This document shows positions 15,189 to 23,737 of a DNA stretch of 49,291 nt, piece after piece. The stretch's first letter is position 1, and each line of letters opens with the position of its first letter. The DNA comes from Flavobacterium sp. (GTDB taxonomy: Bacteria > Bacteroidota > Bacteroidia > Flavobacteriales > Flavobacteriaceae), in contig NZ_JASLCE010000019.1 in the NCBI RefSeq assembly GCF_030146175.1, positions 1 through 49,291 of the forward strand. The letters run 5' to 3'. The position numbers and the translations under genes are program-made. Below the pieces are notes generated by a model, which was given only the letters and a program-made list of their open reading frames with translations, ran no database searches and had not been told where the DNA came from.

Positions 15189-16811
15189 ATGATAAAGAAT
15201 AAGTTTTACATACTGCTGTTTTTAATGCTCGGTACTGTGGTTTTCGCACAGCAAAAACCGGTGCAGGCTACGGTAGATTCGACAAAGATCAAAATAGGAT
15301 CGCAGTTTAACCTGACGTTAAAAACAACAGTAGACAGTACGACACAGGTCTATTTCCCGGATAGTAAAACATTTGGCTATCTGGAAGTACTGGAATCCTA
15401 TCCGGTGGATACCATCAAAAAAGCAAACCGTTACGAGTTAATCAAAAGATACGGCCTGACGCAATTTGATACCGGAAAATATACGGTACCGCAATTACCG
15501 GTGATCATCAATAACAAACAGTTCCTGACCGATTCGCTGGCGATTCAGGTTATGGGTGTGGTGGTCGATACGACCAAACAACAGATGTACGATATCAAAC
15601 CGGTGATCACGGTTAAAAAACCAATCAGCAACGTTTGGAAATACAGTATTATTCTGGCTTTGATAATTGGTGCCGGGTTTTTGGTGAACTGGTTGCTAAA
15701 ACGCTATCAGAACAAAGACAGAAAAGTAGAAGAGATTTATGCGACACCTATTGAAAAAGCAACGAATCTGCTTCAAAATCTGGAGAAAAAAGAGCTTTGG
15801 CAAAATGGGGATGTAAAATCCTATTATTCCGAAATGACCGATATCACGCGTACCTATATCGAGGAAACCATTCAGGTTCCGGCGATGGAAAGTACGACGG
15901 CCGAATTGCTTACCGCCTTGAAAGAAGCGGTGATCAAAAAGAAAATGGGCATCAAAAAGGATACGTTCGAAACCTTTGAAAAAATCCTTAAAAATGCCGA
16001 TCTGGTAAAATTCGCCAAATCCAAACCGCTGGATTTCGAAATTGCCTCCGACCGTAAAAACATTGAAGGGATCATCTTTACCATCGAAAAATCCATCCCG
16101 AAAGAAGTAGAACAGGCGATTGTTGACGAACGATTACGACAAGAACGATTATTAAAACAACAAAAAGTACGACGAATCCTGATTTCAACAGCGACAAGTC
16201 TTGTGCTTTTTATTGCCGCCTTTACCTACTTCCTGTCGACCGACGGATTGGATTTTATTAAAGACAAACTAATCGGTCACAGTACCAAAGACCTTTTAAA
16301 AGGCGAATGGGTAAAAAGCGAATATGGAGAACCGTCGGTGATTATCGAAACGCCAAAAGTGTTAAAACGATTTAGCGACGAACGCGTTCAGACGAATTTA
16401 CCGGCCAATATTAAGTCAACTCAGAAATTCCTGTACGGAAGCCTGATCGATAATTTTAGTATCGCCGTGAATACAACCACGTTTAAAGATTCACTTCGCG
16501 CGGATAACGATGCCATTCTGAATGAGAATATTACCCGATTTGAAAAAACAGTCGGAGCCAAAGGAATCATCGTAAAAACGGATGATTTTGAAATCAAAGA
16601 CGGATTTACCGGAAAAAGAGGTTATGGAACGATGACGATCTTTAATCCGGCGAAAAACGAAGACGAACGAATGGAATACCAGATTATTATCTTCTCCCAA
16701 AAATTCGGAATACAGGAAATTGCACTGGTATACCGCGAGGGAGACGAAAATGCAAAAGAAATAGCCGACAGGATTGTGAAATCCATTGAACTTAGAAAAG
16801 TAACCGAATGA
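15189..16811 (+). CDS. Bat-operon two-pass membrane protein of unknown function
   Basis: 540 residues. A signal peptide (1-20, ending VVFAQ) is followed by a ~125-residue periplasmic part resembling the BatD-type Ig-like repeats (TVDSTKIKIGSQFNLTLKT, YTVPQLPVIIN). Then come TM1 at about 152-170, a helical cytoplasmic segment with a long charged stretch, TM2 at 330-349 and a C-terminal periplasmic domain of ~190 residues. The predicted topology is therefore out-in-out. It sits between DUF58 and batA and its stop overlaps the batA ATG by 4 bases (ATGA). It is not one of the lettered Bat proteins. The C-terminal domain is unrecognised. Confidence 0.85.
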   Translation: MIKNKFYILLFLMLGTVVFAQQKPVQATVDSTKIKIGSQFNLTLKTTVDSTTQVYFPDSKTFGYLEVLESYPVDTIKKANRYELIKRYGLTQFDTGKYTVPQLPVIINNKQFLTDSLAIQVMGVVVDTTKQQMYDIKPVITVKKPISNVWKYSIILALIIGAGFLVNWLLKRYQNKDRKVEEIYATPIEKATNLLQNLEKKELWQNGDVKSYYSEMTDITRTYIEETIQVPAMESTTAELLTALKEAVIKKKMGIKKDTFETFEKILKNADLVKFAKSKPLDFEIASDRKNIEGIIFTIEKSIPKEVEQAIVDERLRQERLLKQQKVRRILISTATSLVLFIAAFTYFLSTDGLDFIKDKLIGHSTKDLLKGEWVKSEYGEPSVIIETPKVLKRFSDERVQTNLPANIKSTQKFLYGSLIDNFSIAVNTTTFKDSLRADNDAILNENITRFEKTVGAKGIIVKTDDFEIKDGFTGKRGYGTMTIFNPAKNEDERMEYQIIIFSQKFGIQEIALVYREGDENAKEIADRIVKSIELRKVTE

Positions 16812-17812
16812 TGAAGAATATCTCTTTTTTACATCCCGAGTTTTTTTGGCTGTTTTTGGTAATACCGGTCGTAATCGCGTGGTATTTCTGGAAAAGAAAA
16901 AAACAATCGGCGACCTTAAAAATCAGTTCGGTAAAAGGATTTAAAGGAACAACCTCGATTTTACCAAAGTTAAAACCGTTGTTGTTTGTACTGCGCATAC
17001 TAGCGTTAAGCGCGATGATTGTCGCTTTAGCGCGTCCGCAGTCGACCGATGTAACCAATAAAACCCGTACCACCAGTGGAATCGATATTGTAATGGCAAT
17101 TGACGTTTCCGGAAGTATGCTGGCCAAAGATTTAAAACCCAACCGAATGGAAGCACTGAAACGTGTGGCTTCCGAGTTTGTAAAAGAACGTCCGAACGAC
17201 CGGATCGGATTGGTGGTGTATGCGGCCGAAAGTTATACCAAAACACCGGTAACCAGTGATAAAGCCGTGGTGCTTGAAGCCTTAAAAGGCGTAAAGTACG
17301 ACAATGTATTACAGGACGGAACCGGAATTGGGGTAGGATTGGCAACTGCCGTTAACCGATTAAAAGATAGTAAAGCCAAAAGTAAAGTAGTGATCCTGTT
17401 AACCGATGGTGTGAATAATGCCGGGTTTATCGATCCGAGAATGGCATCCGAAATCGCCAAAGAATACGGCATTAAAGTCTATACCATTGGAATCGGAACG
17501 AACGGGATGGCGGAGTTTCCCTATGCGATTGCACCAAACGGGCAATTCCTGTTCCGCATGATGCAGGTGGAAATCGATGAAAAGCTGATGAAAGAAATCG
17601 CAGCTACCACCGATGGAAAATACTTTAGAGCGACCAGTAATAAGAGCCTGGAAAATATCTATAACGAAATCAATAAACTGGAAAAAACCGAAATAGAAGA
17701 AATGCGTTATTTCAACTATGATGAGAAATACAGACCGCTTGTATTCCTGGCCTTAGGCTTACTGGTTTTGGAAATTTTATTACGAAAAACTATTTTTAGA
17801 AGTTTTATCTGA
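16808..17812 (+). CDS. batA: BatA, membrane-anchored vWA-domain protein
   Basis: 334 residues. TM segments lie at about 13-28, 58-75 and near the C-terminus. The vWA domain in between faces the periplasm by family precedent, and its MIDAS motif is intact (DVSGS, 99-103). The line-up with MoxR upstream and a second vWA protein downstream is the standard Bat order. A second ATG at 16811 is an equally good start; the first gives a 4-base overlap with the upstream gene. In Bacteroides the Bat operon has been tied to aerotolerance, but the molecular role remains open. Confidence 0.93.
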   Translation: MMKNISFLHPEFFWLFLVIPVVIAWYFWKRKKQSATLKISSVKGFKGTTSILPKLKPLLFVLRILALSAMIVALARPQSTDVTNKTRTTSGIDIVMAIDVSGSMLAKDLKPNRMEALKRVASEFVKERPNDRIGLVVYAAESYTKTPVTSDKAVVLEALKGVKYDNVLQDGTGIGVGLATAVNRLKDSKAKSKVVILLTDGVNNAGFIDPRMASEIAKEYGIKVYTIGIGTNGMAEFPYAIAPNGQFLFRMMQVEIDEKLMKEIAATTDGKYFRATSNKSLENIYNEINKLEKTEIEEMRYFNYDEKYRPLVFLALGLLVLEILLRKTIFRSFI

Positions 17813-17814
17813 TT

Positions 17815-18849
17815 ATGTGGCAATTTGAAGAACCAAAATATTTTTACCTGTTGGGCGTGATACCGTTTTTGGTATTGCTTTTCCTGATCAATCTCTATTG
17901 GAAACGGAAAAAGCAAAAACAATTCGGTGACCTCGAACTGATTAAAAAATTAAGCCCGGAGAAATCCATTTTTAAACCGGTATTAAAACTGGTGGTGTTA
18001 CTATTGGCATTGGCGGGAATCATTCTGGCCTTGATCAACCCGAAAATCGGAACCAAAATGGAAACCGTAAAACGACAAGGAGTGGATATCGTTTTTGCTG
18101 TGGATATTTCCAAAAGTATGCTGGCAGAAGATATTGCACCCAATCGTTTGGAAAAGAGTAAACAGTTGGTTTCTCAGATCATCAACCAATTGGGAAGCGA
18201 TCGTATCGGGATTGTAGGATATGCCGGAAGTGCCTATCCGGTTTTGCCGATTACAACCGATTATAGCGTGGCTAAAATGTACCTGCAAAGTATGAATACC
18301 GATATGGTGTCCTCGCAGGGAACCGCCTTGTCGGAAGCGGTTAAACTGGCAACCTCTTATTTTGATGATCCGCAAACAAGTAAACTGATCGTGTTGATTT
18401 CCGATGGGGAAGACCACGGAGAAGGTTTTGAAGATGCGGTGGAAGAAGCCAAAGAAAAGCGAATCAAAATCCTGACCATCGGTGTCGGAACCGAAAAAGG
18501 CGGGCCGATTCCGTTGCGAAATCAGGGCAAAATAGAAGGCTATAAAAAAGATTCCAAAGGGGAAACCGTGGTGACGAAATTATACCCGGAAACCTTAAAA
18601 AATATAGCGAAAAGCGCTAATGGCGGTTATGTATATGGTGGAAACACCAAAGAAGTAGTGGAGTTTGTGAAAAACGGATTGGACAATCTGGAAAAAACCG
18701 ACTTCGAAAGTCAGCAGATAGCCGATTTTCAATCGCAATACCAATGGTTTTTAGGCATTGCATTTGCACTATTATTATTGGATGTTTTCCTACTGGAACG
18801 CAAAACAGCCTGGGTTAAAAAGTTGAATTTATTTAATGAAAAAGAATAA
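17815..18849 (+). CDS. batB: BatB, membrane-anchored vWA-domain protein
   Basis: 344 residues with the same layout as BatA: TMs near 10-27, 56-74 and 315-333, and a vWA domain between the second and third. The MIDAS motif DISKS (97-101) keeps D-x-S-x-S, and a conserved Asp lies in LISDGEDHG. BatA and BatB are paralogues. Two bases separate it from batA, and its stop codon shares one base with the batC start, so batABC is probably translated in a coupled way. Confidence 0.93.
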   Translation: MWQFEEPKYFYLLGVIPFLVLLFLINLYWKRKKQKQFGDLELIKKLSPEKSIFKPVLKLVVLLLALAGIILALINPKIGTKMETVKRQGVDIVFAVDISKSMLAEDIAPNRLEKSKQLVSQIINQLGSDRIGIVGYAGSAYPVLPITTDYSVAKMYLQSMNTDMVSSQGTALSEAVKLATSYFDDPQTSKLIVLISDGEDHGEGFEDAVEEAKEKRIKILTIGVGTEKGGPIPLRNQGKIEGYKKDSKGETVVTKLYPETLKNIAKSANGGYVYGGNTKEVVEFVKNGLDNLEKTDFESQQIADFQSQYQWFLGIAFALLLLDVFLLERKTAWVKKLNLFNEKE

Positions 18850-19613
18850 TGAAGAAGTGGTTTAGTTGTTATTTTCTGTTGTTTTCATTGGTAATGGCGG
18901 CTCAGGTCAAAGACCGGAACCTGCCGCGCGGCAATGAAGCTTTCGGCGAAAAAAACTATTCGGAAGCCGAAGCGGATTATCGTATCTCGCAATCTAAAGT
19001 GCCAACACGAGCGACTTCATCCTATAATCTCGGGAATGCCATTTACAGGCAAAACCAACCCGGGGAAGCGAAGTTTGCGTATATGAAGGCGATTGAAAAT
19101 GCCAAAGGGAAAAAGCAAAAGCACAAAGCAATGCACAACCTTGGTAACGTTTTTATGTTGGAAAAAAACTATTCGGGAGCGGTGGAAGCCTATAAAGACG
19201 CATTGCGGAATAATCCGTATGACGAGGAAACCCGTTATAATTATGCATTGGCCAAACAGAAGTTAAAAGAAAATCCGCCGAAAAATAATAATAAAGACAA
19301 AAACAAGGATAAGAATAAAGATCAGCAGGATCAGAAAGATAAGGATAAAGACAAAGATAAAGGCGACAATAAAAAAGACCAGAATAAAGATAAAGGTCAG
19401 GATAAAAAAGACGATAAAGGCGATCCGAAAGACAAAAACGGAGATAAAGGCGACAAAGACAAACAGAACGCCCAGCCAAAACCAAGTGGCGCTTCCAAAC
19501 AACGAATGGAAAATATGTTGGACGCTTTAAATAACGAAGAGAAGAAAATTCAGGACAAAGTGAAGGCAAGAGAAGTCAAAGGAAGTCCTGTTAAAAATGA
19601 AAAAGATTGGTAA
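18849..19613 (+). CDS. batC: BatC, TPR protein with a long Lys/Asp-rich tail
   Basis: 254 residues. A signal peptide (1-18) is followed by two to three TPR units (about 20-135; SYNLGNAIYRQ, MHNLGNVFMLEKNYSGAVEAYKDALR). A low-complexity Lys/Asp tract covers about residues 140-215 (runs of KDK and DKDK). The end has the conserved BatC motif QRMENMLDALNNEEKKIQ. The charged tract is probably a flexible spacer. The next gene is 54 bases downstream, across a gap containing the direct repeat TCGGACAAA twice. Confidence 0.9.
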   Translation: MKKWFSCYFLLFSLVMAAQVKDRNLPRGNEAFGEKNYSEAEADYRISQSKVPTRATSSYNLGNAIYRQNQPGEAKFAYMKAIENAKGKKQKHKAMHNLGNVFMLEKNYSGAVEAYKDALRNNPYDEETRYNYALAKQKLKENPPKNNNKDKNKDKNKDQQDQKDKDKDKDKGDNKKDQNKDKGQDKKDDKGDPKDKNGDKGDKDKQNAQPKPSGASKQRMENMLDALNNEEKKIQDKVKAREVKGSPVKNEKDW

Positions 19614-19667
19614 TCGGACAAAAAAGTATACCTTGTCGGACAAACTAAGTAGTGACACAAAACAACA

Positions 19668-21425
19668 ATGAATAGAGTTATTTTTCTGCTATTATTATGC
19701 TTTCAGGGGCTTTTTGCTCAGGTGCAGTTTGAAGCAACCGTGAGTAAGAATACCCTTGGGATTAACGAACGCCTTCGTATTGATTTTACAATGAACGAAG
19801 ACGGGGATAATTTCAGCCCACCGGCTTTTGAAGGATTCCGGGTTGTAGGTGGCCCGAATCAGGCGGTGAGCTATTCGTGGATTAACGGAAAAAAATCATT
19901 TAATAAATCCTTTTCCTATTTTCTGATGCCGTTAAAAAAAGGACCGGCGATCATTAAATCGGCTTCTATTGAAATCGAAGGGAAAATTTATAAAACGAAT
20001 CCGGTAAAAGTAACGGTTACCAATGCGGTACAGGAAGAAGTAAATCCATATTATCCGCAACAAAAAACCGGCGAAGGAATTCATCTTGTAGCCGAAATTT
20101 CCAAAACCAATCCGTATATCAACGAACCGATAACGGTGGTGTATAAATTATATGTGAGCAATACGGCCAGTGTGAGAAACTGGCGCGAAATGGCCAGTCC
20201 GAAATACAACGATTTCTGGAGCCAGAATATCGATATCAAAAAACTGGTTGTGGAAAACGGAAAATACAATGGTGAAGACTATCGTTATGTGGTGTTGCGC
20301 AAAACCGTGTTATATCCGCAAAAAGCCGGAAAACTCGAAATAGAACCGCTTTCACTGGATATTGAGGTCGACTTACCAACCGGGCGCCGTGATTTCTTCG
20401 GGCGTATGGAATATGCCAGCGGTAATAAAACGGTTTCGGCCGGAGCCAAATCGATCAATGTACGCACCTTGCCGGAAGCCGGAAAACCAATCGATTTTAC
20501 CGGTGCCGTGGGGGATTTCGATTTTAAAGTTACACCGTCGAAAACCACATTAAAAGCAGGCGAATCGTTGAATCTGGTGGTGAGTGTTTCCGGAAAAGGA
20601 AACCTGAAATTGTTTAACCTTCCAAAACCGGTAGTGCCAAGTGCGCTCGAAATGTACGATCCGGAGCATAAAGAAAAAGTAACCACACCGCTTTCCGGTA
20701 TGCAGGGTGAAGTGTCGGATACGTATGCAATCATTCCGCAATACAAAGGAAACTATCTGATCAAACCAATGGTTTTCTCCTATTTCGATCTGAGCGCCAA
20801 TAAATATAAGACAATCAATACGCCGGAAATAATGGTCAATGTGATGGACGGACCGTCGCCAACTTCAGGTGATAACCAGGTGGCTTCGGTACCCGGAAAA
20901 CAAAATGTGGTGGCAAACGATCAGTTTCAGTTTATCAAACTAAAAACCAATCTGACCAGCATACATCAAAAAGGATTCTTAGGTTCCGGTTTGTTCTATT
21001 CCTTATTGATGGCACCATTCCTGATCATTCCGATAATTGTATTGGCGCGTAAGAAAAAAGAAGCGATCGATGGCGATGTGGTTGGAAACAAAATCCGTCA
21101 GTCGAATAAACTGGCCAAACGATTCCTGTCGGAAGCCAATAAGCAAATGGGTAATAAAGAAGCCTTTTATGTGGCAATGGAAAAAGCCCTGCACAATTTC
21201 TTAAAAGCAAAATTGAATATTGAGACTTCGGAGATGAGTAAAGAGAATATCCAGGAATTGCTATTATCCAGAAAAGCGACTCCTGAAACGGTTCAAAACT
21301 TTTTAGGATTGATGGATAGCTGCGAATTTGCACGCTATACGCCGGCTTCGGTTGGAACCATGCAACAGGATTATGATAAAGCTGTAACCGTAATTTCCGG
21401 ACTGGAAAAACAAATCACGAACTAA
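19668..21425 (+). CDS. batD: BatD, large periplasmic Bat protein
   Basis: 585 residues: signal peptide 1-17, then ~430 residues of beta-rich, Ig-like repeats (VQFEATVSKNTLGINERLRIDFTM, GFRVVGGP, LVAEISKTNPYINEPITVVYKLYVS, FKVTPSKTTLKAGESLNLVV). One TM follows (GLFYSLLMAPFLIIPIIVLA), then a cytoplasmic helical tail of ~110 residues. BatD proteins have been proposed to be the scaffold for the vWA partners. It lies 5 bases upstream of batE. Confidence 0.92.
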   Translation: MNRVIFLLLLCFQGLFAQVQFEATVSKNTLGINERLRIDFTMNEDGDNFSPPAFEGFRVVGGPNQAVSYSWINGKKSFNKSFSYFLMPLKKGPAIIKSASIEIEGKIYKTNPVKVTVTNAVQEEVNPYYPQQKTGEGIHLVAEISKTNPYINEPITVVYKLYVSNTASVRNWREMASPKYNDFWSQNIDIKKLVVENGKYNGEDYRYVVLRKTVLYPQKAGKLEIEPLSLDIEVDLPTGRRDFFGRMEYASGNKTVSAGAKSINVRTLPEAGKPIDFTGAVGDFDFKVTPSKTTLKAGESLNLVVSVSGKGNLKLFNLPKPVVPSALEMYDPEHKEKVTTPLSGMQGEVSDTYAIIPQYKGNYLIKPMVFSYFDLSANKYKTINTPEIMVNVMDGPSPTSGDNQVASVPGKQNVVANDQFQFIKLKTNLTSIHQKGFLGSGLFYSLLMAPFLIIPIIVLARKKKEAIDGDVVGNKIRQSNKLAKRFLSEANKQMGNKEAFYVAMEKALHNFLKAKLNIETSEMSKENIQELLLSRKATPETVQNFLGLMDSCEFARYTPASVGTMQQDYDKAVTVISGLEKQITN

Positions 21426-21430
21426 TCGCT

Positions 21431-22174
21431 ATGAAAAAGCTATTGTATATCGTCCTTTTAGTTTCCCAGGTATTTTGGGCACAGACTGCTTTTGATAAAG
21501 GAAATGATTTCTATAAAAAAGAAAAATACGAAGAGGCAGCTGCCAGTTATGAACAGGTGGTTCAATCCGGAAAACAATCGGCCGAGTTGTATTTTAACTT
21601 GGGAAATGCCTATTATAAGATGCATAAAGTAGCACCGGCTATTTACAATTATGAAAAGGCGTTGTTGCTAAATCCGAAAGATCATGCGGCGCAGACAAAC
21701 CTGCATTTTGCACAAAAAATGACCATCGATGAGATTAAAGTCGTGCCGAAAGTAGGTTTTTCCAAAATGATTAACGATCTGTTGGACGTATTCCATTATG
21801 AAGAATGGGCGTGGATTGCCGTTGGATCGTCTGCTTTTTTCCTATTGTGTTTTATTGGCTATTATTTTGCCAGTCAAACCGTGGTAAAGCGAATCTTTTT
21901 CTTCGGAATGTTTGTTGTGTTATTGTCGATGCTGATCAGTGTATCGGCGGCTATTGCGGAAAAAGATAATTATAACAGCGAACGACCGGCTATTGTTTTT
22001 GCTGAGGTTGTTCCGGTAAAAAGTGAGCCCAAAGCAACTGCTTCAGATGCCTTTGTATTACATGAAGGAGCTAAAGTCTTTGTTCTCGAATCGCTCGATA
22101 ACTGGCGGAAAATCCAACTGACTGATGATACGGAAGGCTGGATCGAAAAAGATGCTATTAAAGAACTTAAATAA
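21431..22174 (+). CDS. batE: BatE, TPR and SH3-domain membrane protein
   Basis: 247 residues. Signal peptide 1-18, TPR units about 20-95 (AELYFNLGNAYYKMHKVAPAIYNYEKALLLNP), two TM helices around 135-175 and a C-terminal bacterial SH3 domain (VFAEVVPVKSEP ... LHEGAKVFVLESLDNWRKIQLTDDTEGWIEK). It is the final gene of the operon, followed by a hairpin terminator at 22181-22208. Confidence 0.92.
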   Translation: MKKLLYIVLLVSQVFWAQTAFDKGNDFYKKEKYEEAAASYEQVVQSGKQSAELYFNLGNAYYKMHKVAPAIYNYEKALLLNPKDHAAQTNLHFAQKMTIDEIKVVPKVGFSKMINDLLDVFHYEEWAWIAVGSSAFFLLCFIGYYFASQTVVKRIFFFGMFVVLLSMLISVSAAIAEKDNYNSERPAIVFAEVVPVKSEPKATASDAFVLHEGAKVFVLESLDNWRKIQLTDDTEGWIEKDAIKELK

Positions 22175-22180
22175 TCATAT

Positions 22181-22208
22181 AAAATGCCGGTACTACTACC
22201 GGCATTTT
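22181..22208 (+). terminator. Terminator of the Bat operon
   Basis: Stem AAAATGCCGGTA / TACCGGCATTTT with a four-base loop and T run, starting 7 bases after the batE stop. Confidence 0.9.
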
Positions 22209-22299
22209 TATTCCCAATATTTTTCTGTCCTACAAAAGATATGATTATTCGACAAAGCCTCGTGGCTGTAGCGGAATGAGTAAAATTTTAAAAGTTTTG

Positions 22300-22329
22300 T
22301 TGGAAGACTGGTGAAATTTCATACGTTTG
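22300..22329 (+). promoter_or_regulatory. Promoter of lipoprotein paralogue 1
   Basis: TTG (22300-22302), a 19-base spacer and TACGTTTG (22322-22329): a full match to the flavobacterial TTG-N19-TAnnTTTG promoter, 28 bases before the ATG. One of the two best-formed promoters in the window. Confidence 0.75.
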
Positions 22330-22357
22330 TGAAAAATAAACAAACAAAAACAAAACA

Positions 22358-23128
22358 ATGAAAAGAATACTTTTTGCAGTCTTATGTGTAAGCTTAGCGG
22401 CTTGTTCAAGTGACAGCAGTAGCGACGCCAGCGGAACATCATCCGGATTAAAAATTAAGAACATTACGGAAATAATAAATTACGGAGGTTCTACAACGCT
22501 TACAAAAACCGGAAATTTTGTCTATGAAGGCAATATACTAAAGAGCCTTATTTATACAGCAGACAATGTAAAAATAGATTTTCTTTACGCGGGCGATAAA
22601 ATCACCCAAATGAATACATATCGTAACAATCAACTTATTGCAGCCAGTTCGGTAACATACGATGGTGCGAAACTGATACGGGTAGCTAACGAAGGAGAAA
22701 AAACAGAATACCAATATGTAAATGACGTTTTAAAATCCAACACCGTATCAACGTACAATAATAACCAATGGGACTTTTACGAAGGAGAAGAATATGCTTT
22801 TGATCAAAACAATGTGGTAGAAGTGCGATCTTCTTCAAAATATACACCTACCGTATCTAAAAGCAGATATATTCACGATGATAAGAAAAATCCTTTCTCA
22901 GGAATGAATCCGTATTTAAAATATCTATTGGAATTCGAAAGCTTTAATCCAATGGATCAAAACAACAGAATTACCCAACAACGTTATGCCAGCGCAGCAT
23001 CTAATGATATTGTAGGGACAACGTCTTATCAGATACAATACAATCCGGCAGGATATCCAACCGAAATCCGAAAAGTTAACGATGCAAATCAGTCGTTATT
23101 GTCTAAAATAGTTATTAGCTATAATTAA
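22358..23128 (+). CDS. Lipoprotein of unknown function, paralogue 1
   Basis: 256 residues with a lipoprotein signal (lipobox LAAC, Cys16) and a Ser/Asp-rich linker. The body consists of short beta-hairpin units each holding Y/F-x-G-N or Y-D-G-like turns (FVYEGNILKSL, FLYAGDKITQM, VTYDGAKLIRV, YVNDVLKS), a pattern seen in YD-repeat-like and DUF4595-like lipoproteins. It shares HDDKKNPFSGMNPYLKYLL and a final IQYNPAGYPTEI block with the lipoprotein at 23738-24541. It ends 21 bases before the end of the convergent cvpA. No function can be assigned. Confidence 0.8.
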   Translation: MKRILFAVLCVSLAACSSDSSSDASGTSSGLKIKNITEIINYGGSTTLTKTGNFVYEGNILKSLIYTADNVKIDFLYAGDKITQMNTYRNNQLIAASSVTYDGAKLIRVANEGEKTEYQYVNDVLKSNTVSTYNNNQWDFYEGEEYAFDQNNVVEVRSSSKYTPTVSKSRYIHDDKKNPFSGMNPYLKYLLEFESFNPMDQNNRITQQRYASAASNDIVGTTSYQIQYNPAGYPTEIRKVNDANQSLLSKIVISYN

Positions 23129-23149
23129 AATAACCCGTCAAAGTAATGA

Positions 23150-23683
23150 TTACGATGCCGATGAAGTCTCTTTGTCGGCATCGATCGTTTTAAAGTCCTC
23201 ATACCATTCCTGAACACTTGGGAAAATCAGTTGTGAGGTTTTCTGAATCGGATTGTAAAACAACGAATTATCCATCGTTTCCTGCGAAAGGAAATAATTA
23301 TTGATGTTGATTTTCTGGAAAAGATTCAGTAATATACTCAGGATTAAAGCCATTTTTAAGATTCCGAAAAGTCCCCCGGCAATTGTATTTAGCCAACCCA
23401 TCTGAGCAAAACTGGCAATTCCGGTAAATAATTTGGCCAGCAGGATTATGCCCACAACAACGAGGACAAACGTAAGTCCGAAGGCGGTTACTTCAATATA
23501 TTTCGGATTCCAGGAAACATGATTTTCGATAACCGAACGTACCAAATGCGAAAATTTGATAGCCAGAATAATGCCCACAATCAAAGAGATCAGGGAAGCA
23601 AAAGCGGTGAATAATCCCTGGCGAAAGCCTTGGATAAATCCGTAGAGTAAAACAGCGGCAAGTAGAATATCAAAGAAAGACAT
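23150..23683 (-). CDS. cvpA: CvpA-family membrane protein
   Basis: 177 residues with four predicted TM helices (around 4-20, 25-45, 64-88, 98-122) and the family's opening D-I-x-L-A-x-x-L-x-Y-G-x-x-x-G-F-x-x-G. CvpA proteins are named for an effect on colicin V production in E. coli; their general role is not settled. It is on the opposite strand between two paralogous lipoprotein genes, convergent with the first and divergent from the second. Confidence 0.92.
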   Translation of the reverse strand: MSFFDILLAAVLLYGFIQGFRQGLFTAFASLISLIVGIILAIKFSHLVRSVIENHVSWNPKYIEVTAFGLTFVLVVVGIILLAKLFTGIASFAQMGWLNTIAGGLFGILKMALILSILLNLFQKININNYFLSQETMDNSLFYNPIQKTSQLIFPSVQEWYEDFKTIDADKETSSAS

Positions 23684-23694
23684 AGTGGCTAATA

Positions 23695-23711
23695 TAAATT
23701 TGTTATGTTTG
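23695..23711 (+). promoter_or_regulatory. Two adjacent -7 boxes of lipoprotein paralogue 2
   Basis: TAAATTTG (23695-23702) and TATGTTTG (23704-23711) both match TAnnTTTG exactly, 26-43 bases before the ATG at 23738. Only one may be used. No TTG lies at the right distance upstream of either. Confidence 0.5.
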
Positions 23712-23737
23712 CAAAAAAACGAAAAACAACCTTAATT

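Noticed and set aside
19263..19502. Minus-strand ORF that reads like a very hydrophobic membrane protein
   Set aside because: It is the antisense translation of the Lys/Asp codon repeats of batC (AAA and GAC/GAT reversed give Phe, Val, Ile, Leu). No start context, no neighbours, artefact of low complexity.
20285..20746. 153-codon minus-strand ORF inside batD
   Set aside because: Antisense to the continuous Ig-like repeats of BatD with no independent support.
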